From Acidobacteriota bacterium (GTDB lineage: Bacteria; Acidobacteriota; Terriglobia; Acidiferrales; UBA7541): 9,614 nt of DNA. Location of the stretch: NCBI GenBank assembly GCA_028876695.1, contig JAGWRH010000351.1, positions 1 through 9,614 on the forward strand. The letters run 5' to 3'. Of this stretch, positions 6,220 through 9,614 are shown one piece after another. Each line of letters starts with the position of its first letter. Position 1 is the first letter of the stretch. The notes beneath the pieces were generated by a model. The model worked only from the letters and a program-made list of their open reading frames with translations, was not told where the DNA came from and ran no database searches. The position numbers were made by a program, and so were the translations under genes.

Positions 6220-7125
6220 ATGTCGCTCCGTCCGGTAAAAAAGATTATTGAGCCGCAGCCGACGCTCGAAGGCGCTGGCGTGAAGCTGCAGCGCGCGTTC
6301 GGATTCGGTCAAACCAACGAATTCGATCCGTTCCTGCTGCTGGACGATTTTCGCAACGATAATCCGTCCGATTATCTGGCCGGATTCCCGTGGCATCCGC
6401 ATCGCGGGATCGAGACGATTACGTACGTGCTGGCGGGTTCCGTGGAGCACGGCGACAGCTTGGGAAACAAGGGCAAAATGACAGCCGGCGACGTCCAGTG
6501 GATGACGGCGGGCAGCGGCATTTTGCATCAGGAAATGCCCAAAGGCGACGCGAAAGGAAGGATGCATGGATTTCAACTGTGGGCCAATCTTCCGTCGTCG
6601 CTGAAAATGACCGATCCTCGTTACCAGGACATTCCGTCGAGCGCGATTCCGGAGATGACCGATGACGATGGAACCCGCGTGCGTGTGATTTGCGGCGAAT
6701 TCTGGGGTAAGCGCGGGCCCGTGGAAGGCGTCGCCGCCGATCCCAGCTATGTCGACGTGTTCGTGCCCGGCGGCACACGGAAGCGGCTGAAGATCGAGAC
6801 CACGCGGAATGCGTTCGCGTATGTGTTCGCCGGCTCCGGCACGTTCCGCGACGCGTCCGATCCTCGGGCGGTGCTGACCGACAAGGTCGTCGATCCGAAC
6901 GCGCCGCCGGTGTACGACGCGACGAACCACTCTCTGGTGCTTTTTGATCGCGGCGACGAAATCAGCGTGAGCGCGGGCGACGAGGGGATCCGGTTTCTGC
7001 TGGTATCGGGCAAACCGATCGAGGAGCCGGTGGCGTGGTACGGCCCGATTGTAATGAACACGCCTGCGCAGCTGCGCCAAGCCGTCGCCGAACTGGAGAA
7101 GGGAACGTTTATCCGGCGGCGCTGA
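6220..7125 (+). CDS. Pirin family protein (bicupin, quercetin dioxygenase-like)
   Basis: A 301-residue double beta-barrel (cupin) protein with the full pirin layout. The N-terminal cupin carries the metal site: H59 and H61 in 'FPWHPHRGIETITYVL', H103 and E105 in 'GSGILHQEMP'. These are equivalent to the two His, His and Glu that bind iron in pirin and YhhW. The C-terminal cupin domain starts around residue 170 ('YVDVFVPGG') and includes 'FVPGGTRKRLKIE', 'AFAYVFAGSG' and 'IRFLLVSGKPIEEPVAWYGPIVMNT'. Bacterial homologues have quercetin 2,3-dioxygenase activity in vitro or serve as stress-related or metabolic regulators; the physiological role here is unknown. ATG 6220 has a good Shine-Dalgarno (AGGGGGA at 6209-6215, four bases before the start). 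The gene is convergent with the SDR gene, leaving only 25 bp between their ends and no clear terminator. Confidence 0.92.
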   Translation: MSLRPVKKIIEPQPTLEGAGVKLQRAFGFGQTNEFDPFLLLDDFRNDNPSDYLAGFPWHPHRGIETITYVLAGSVEHGDSLGNKGKMTAGDVQWMTAGSGILHQEMPKGDAKGRMHGFQLWANLPSSLKMTDPRYQDIPSSAIPEMTDDDGTRVRVICGEFWGKRGPVEGVAADPSYVDVFVPGGTRKRLKIETTRNAFAYVFAGSGTFRDASDPRAVLTDKVVDPNAPPVYDATNHSLVLFDRGDEISVSAGDEGIRFLLVSGKPIEEPVAWYGPIVMNTPAQLRQAVAELEKGTFIRRR

Positions 7126-7150
7126 GCGGAACTGGCCGGGAAGCGATCGG

Positions 7151-7858
7151 TCACACCGGTACGGCCGCGCCGCGGATTACTTTCGCGTCGTCGCTCGCGA
7201 GGAACAGGATCACGCGGGCGATCTCCCGCGGCTTCGGCCATTTCGAAAAATCCGCGTTGGGCATGGCGCGCCGATTCGCTTCCGTATCGATAATGCTCGG
7301 CAAGATTGAGTTGGCGCGAATATTTGTGTCCTTCAAGTCCGCAGCGAGCGAATCGATCATCGCGAGCGCGGCTGATTTCGAAGCTGCGTAGGCGGCTGCC
7401 GATGCGGCATGATCGAACGCCGCTTTGGCGGCTACGTTGACGATGGCCCCGCGGCCTTGCTTGAGCATCGCCGGAACGACGGACTTCATGACCGCATAAC
7501 CGGAACGGAGATTCAGGGCCAGCATCTGTTCCATTATTTCCGGCTTGGTTTCCCACAGCTTCCATCCTGCCGCATACCCGCCGATGCAATTGACGGCGAC
7601 GTCCAGGCGTCCGTGCGTGGCGATGATATCGGTGACGAGTTGCGTGACGGCGGCGTGGTCGGTTACGTCGATTGCCTGGCCCTCGAGCCTCGACGCAATC
7701 GCGCCCGCTTCGTCGCGCAGCGAGTCGAGTTCCCGCTGGTGCTGATACGTAACGAAGACGCGCGCGCCCTCACCGAGGAATTCCGCGCTCACTGCACGTC
7801 CCAAAGCGCCTGTTCCACCTGTGACGAGGACGACCTGGCCGGCGAACCTCTCGCTCAT
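7151..7858 (-). CDS. Short-chain dehydrogenase/reductase (SDR) with alanine at the catalytic serine position
   Basis: A 235-residue classical-size SDR with a Rossmann fold. The nucleotide-binding glycine motif TGGTGALG is at residues 13-20, the 'DVTD' acidic turn at 64-67, and 'NCIGGY' (N90) replaces the usual NNAG. The helix-4 asparagine is N116, and the active-site YxxxK is Y157-K161. The residue 13 before the tyrosine, normally the catalytic serine, is A144 ('IVNVAAKAAF'). Some SDR subgroups, such as quinoid dihydropteridine reductase, share this feature, so the protein may still be active with a different hydride-transfer geometry or substrate. The C-terminus stops at 'GAAVPV', a few residues short of what I recall for close relatives. 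The ATG has a good Shine-Dalgarno (GAGGTG at 7864-7869 on the minus strand, five bases before the start). It is divergent from the Rieske reductase. The substrate is unknown. Confidence 0.88.
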   Translation of the reverse strand: MSERFAGQVVLVTGGTGALGRAVSAEFLGEGARVFVTYQHQRELDSLRDEAGAIASRLEGQAIDVTDHAAVTQLVTDIIATHGRLDVAVNCIGGYAAGWKLWETKPEIMEQMLALNLRSGYAVMKSVVPAMLKQGRGAIVNVAAKAAFDHAASAAAYAASKSAALAMIDSLAADLKDTNIRANSILPSIIDTEANRRAMPNADFSKWPKPREIARVILFLASDDAKVIRGAAVPV

Positions 7859-7934
7859 GCGAACACCTCAAATTAGCCAGTTCCGCAAAGTAGCACGCGC
7901 CGCCGCGCATAGAAAGAGTCGCATTTCGAGGGCG

Positions 7935-7966
7935 GGTCATCCAAATAGCTATACAATCAAATGACC
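7935..7966 (+). promoter_or_regulatory. Inverted repeat enclosing a -10-like box upstream of the Rieske reductase
   Basis: GGTCAT (7935-7940) and ATGACC (7961-7966) form a perfect 6-bp inverted repeat with a 20-base, A/T-rich spacer. Inside the spacer, TACAAT (7952-7957) matches the -10 consensus in five of six positions, 37 bases before the Rieske reductase ATG. There is also a small palindrome, ATAGCTAT (7945-7952). No -35-like hexamer is found at 17 bases (7929-7934), so an activator may be needed, or a repressor dimer may cover the -10. The region is the 136-bp divergent gap between the SDR and the Rieske reductase, so one regulator could act on both. Confidence 0.4.
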
Positions 7967-7994
7967 TTGGGCTGGGCTGCTTCGCGAGAGGAAA

Positions 7995-9515
7995 ATGAAC
8001 GTGAGCATCGATCTGACCGCTGGAGTTGCAGCCGAGACGCTCGCTAATGGCGCGATGCTGGCAGGCCATGTGGGCGAGGACGAGGTTGTTCTCGTCCGCA
8101 GCGGTGATCGCTTCTTTGCGATCGGCGCACATTGCACCCATTATGGCGGACCGCTGGCCGAAGGACTGGTTGAGGAGGGCTGCGTCCGCTGCCCATGGCA
8201 TCATGCGTCGTTCGATCTGGAAACTGGCGAAGCGGTGCGGGCTCCGGCACTGAATCCGATCACTTGCTGGCGCGTGGAAAAGCGCGGCGAGACGGTATTC
8301 GTGCGTGAGAAGATTTCTGCCGCGGCGCCATCTGCTCGCAAGCGTACGGCGTCGCATCCGAGCTCGGTAGTGATTATCGGTGGCGGCGCGGCCGGTTTGG
8401 CCGCGGCCGAAATGTTGCGGCGCGAGGCGTATCAGGGACAGATCACGATCATCAGTGCCGATGTGGATCCGCCCGTCGATCGTCCGAATCTTTCCAAAGA
8501 CTACCTTTCCGGGCAGGCGCAAGACGAATGGATTCCGTTGTGGCCTGCGGAGTTCTACGCGGAGAAACGGGTTGAGCTGACACTAAGCGCGCGCGCTAAA
8601 TCAATCGATAGCTCGGCGCGAACGGTGGAGCTCGAGGACGGATCGCGCCGGGAATATGGCGCGCTGCTGATCGCCACGGGCGCCGAGCCGGTGCACCTGC
8701 CGATTCCTGGGGCGGATACGGGGCGCGTGTTTTATTTGCGAACGTTTGCCGATAGCCGCGCGATCGTGGAACGCGCGCGATCCTCGCGGCGAGCAGTTGT
8801 GATCGGTGCGAGCTTCATCGGACTGGAGGTTGCCGCATCGCTACGGACGCGCGGCCTGGCCGTCGATGTTGTCGCGCCGGAACAGCGGCCGCTCGGGCGC
8901 GTGATGGGCGCAGAAATCGGGAAGCTCGTGCAGACGATCCACGAAGAGCACGGCGTGGTGTTTCATCTGGGCGAGACGGTGAAATCGATCGCTGGAGAAA
9001 TCGTGACGCTCAGCGGCGGCAACACGTTGCAGGCGGACTTCGTTGTGGTGGGCGCGGGCGTTCGGCCGTCCATCGCGATCGCTGAACGATCGGGCCTGAC
9101 GGTCGATCGCGGCATCGTGGTGAACGAATTCCTGGAAACGAACGCAGCGGGCGTGTACGCAGCGGGCGACGCGGTCCGCTGGCCCGATCCGCACACGGGC
9201 GAGAAAATCCGCGTCGAACACTGGGTGCTGGCCGAGCGCATGGGCCAAACAGCCGCGAAAAACATACTGGGCGCGCGCGAACGCTTCGATGCCGTCCCGT
9301 TCTTTTGGAGCCAGCACTACGACGTGAACATTCGCTACGTTGGGCACGCGGAACGCTGGGACGCGATCCGCGTGGATGGCTCGCTCGAAGCGCGCGATGC
9401 CTCAGTCAGCTTCGTACGGAGTGGGCGCACGCTGGCCGTGGCCAGTATTTCGCGCGATCGCGATAACCTGAAGGCCGAAGTCGAGCTCGAGCGGATCAGA
9501 ACCCGCGGAAGCTGA
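7995..9515 (+). CDS. Rieske [2Fe-2S] domain fused to FAD-dependent NAD(P)H oxidoreductase (AIFM3-like)
   Basis: A 506-residue fusion. Residues about 1-105 form a Rieske ferredoxin domain with cluster ligands C47 and H49 (CTHYGGPL) and C66 and H69 (CPWHH). After a short linker comes a pyridine nucleotide-disulfide-type reductase. It has the FAD-binding VVIIGGGAAG at 125-134, the 'DRPNLSKDYLSG' segment, the NAD(P)H-binding VVIGASFIG near 267-276, and a second FAD motif ending in AAGDA with D392. A C-terminal reductase domain contains 'VEHWVLAERMGQTAAKNILG'. The order is the same as in human AIFM3 and bacterial homologues. Electrons should pass from NAD(P)H to FAD to the built-in Rieske cluster and then to an unknown acceptor; no oxygenase component is next to it. 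ATG 7995 leaves only two bases after AGAGGA (7987-7992), whereas the in-frame GTG at 8001 would have eight, so the true start may be two codons later. It has no signal peptide and is presumably cytoplasmic. Confidence 0.93.
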   Translation: MNVSIDLTAGVAAETLANGAMLAGHVGEDEVVLVRSGDRFFAIGAHCTHYGGPLAEGLVEEGCVRCPWHHASFDLETGEAVRAPALNPITCWRVEKRGETVFVREKISAAAPSARKRTASHPSSVVIIGGGAAGLAAAEMLRREAYQGQITIISADVDPPVDRPNLSKDYLSGQAQDEWIPLWPAEFYAEKRVELTLSARAKSIDSSARTVELEDGSRREYGALLIATGAEPVHLPIPGADTGRVFYLRTFADSRAIVERARSSRRAVVIGASFIGLEVAASLRTRGLAVDVVAPEQRPLGRVMGAEIGKLVQTIHEEHGVVFHLGETVKSIAGEIVTLSGGNTLQADFVVVGAGVRPSIAIAERSGLTVDRGIVVNEFLETNAAGVYAAGDAVRWPDPHTGEKIRVEHWVLAERMGQTAAKNILGARERFDAVPFFWSQHYDVNIRYVGHAERWDAIRVDGSLEARDASVSFVRSGRTLAVASISRDRDNLKAEVELERIRTRGS

Positions 9516-9539
9516 GCGTCACCAAATCGCGTTGCAAAT

Positions 9540-9614
9540 CTAGGGCCGGGGTTTGACAGGTATCAGCCGCTTCTCGCGGACGTAAAACTCGCGGCCGCGC
9601 CAGCGAATGCGCTG
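9540..9614 (-). CDS. C-terminal tail of an unidentified gene (5' end beyond window)
   Basis: Read on the minus strand from the right edge, this frame is open for 24 codons. It gives 'QRIRWRGREFYVREKRLIP' and a short tail, ending at a TAG (9540-9542). The aromatic- and charge-rich composition looks like a real protein end, and the stop falls 24 bp after the convergent Rieske reductase stop, a gap like others in this window. One other minus frame is also open over this short distance, so the call rests on composition and spacing only. The family is not recognised. Confidence 0.4.
   Translation of the reverse strand, partial: QRIRWRGREFYVREKRLIPVKPRP

Noticed and set aside
6033..6251. 72-codon plus-strand frame beginning inside the tRNA
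   Set aside because: Starts within a perfect tRNA and runs into the pirin start; no protein features.
6199..7080. 293-codon minus-strand frame opposite pirin
   Set aside because: Histidine/arginine-rich shadow; pirin metal ligands and both cupin domains lie on the plus strand.
6747..7589. 280-codon minus-strand frame spanning the pirin/SDR junction
   Set aside because: Out of frame with the SDR, rich in Arg/Ser/Gly with no motif, and conflicts with two well-supported genes.
7770..8522. 250-codon minus-strand frame across the SDR/Rieske divergent region
   Set aside because: Crosses a clear divergent promoter region and opposes the Rieske cluster motifs; no domain recognised.

Overview
The window is GC-rich (roughly 60% by eye) and tightly packed bacterial chromosome. 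It holds eight complete protein genes, two partial genes cut by the window edges, and one tRNA. Strands are mixed, gaps are mostly short, and Shine-Dalgarno sites vary from strong (before the acyl-CoA dehydrogenase) to absent (before the CoA ligase). The gene mix (a feruloyl-CoA-synthase-like ligase, a SemiSWEET, a short MetE-like protein, a Rieske/FAD reductase) would suit a soil heterotroph such as an Acidobacteriota or a proteobacterium. This is a weak inference; no marker in the window fixes the phylum.

Layout. 1-666 (+): the C-terminal part of an exported protein with a Tat-like signal and a DUF4352-like beta domain. 739-2631 (+): feruloyl-CoA-synthase-like ANL ligase. 2628-2927 (-): SemiSWEET-type sugar transporter, whose stop codon shares the bases TTAA with the ligase stop. 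3088-4715 (+): single-domain MetE-like methyltransferase, then a membrane-anchored mono-haem cytochrome c. 4759-5931 (+): glutaryl-CoA dehydrogenase. These last three genes are separated by only 32 and 43 bp and probably form one transcript. 6018-6093 (+): tRNA-Gln(CUG) with encoded CCA. 6220-7125 (+): pirin. 7151-7858 (-): a short-chain dehydrogenase in which the usual catalytic serine is alanine. 7995-9515 (+): Rieske ferredoxin fused to an FAD/NAD(P)H reductase (AIFM3-like). It is divergent from the SDR across 136 bp that contain an inverted repeat around a -10-like box. 9540-9614 (-): the tail of a further gene.

Functionally the set leans towards oxidative catabolism of aromatic or carboxylic acids. 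It includes CoA activation of a hydroxycinnamate-like acid, oxidative decarboxylation of glutaryl-CoA, and several redox proteins. The partners that would make a complete ferulate pathway (enoyl-CoA hydratase/aldolase, vanillin dehydrogenase, O-demethylase) are not present. I found no CRISPR array, transposase, integrase, phage gene or toxin-antitoxin pair, and no convincing new multi-gene system. The points most worth a second look are the serine-less SDR, the core-MetE/cytochrome c/GcdH cluster, and the inverted repeat upstream of the Rieske reductase.
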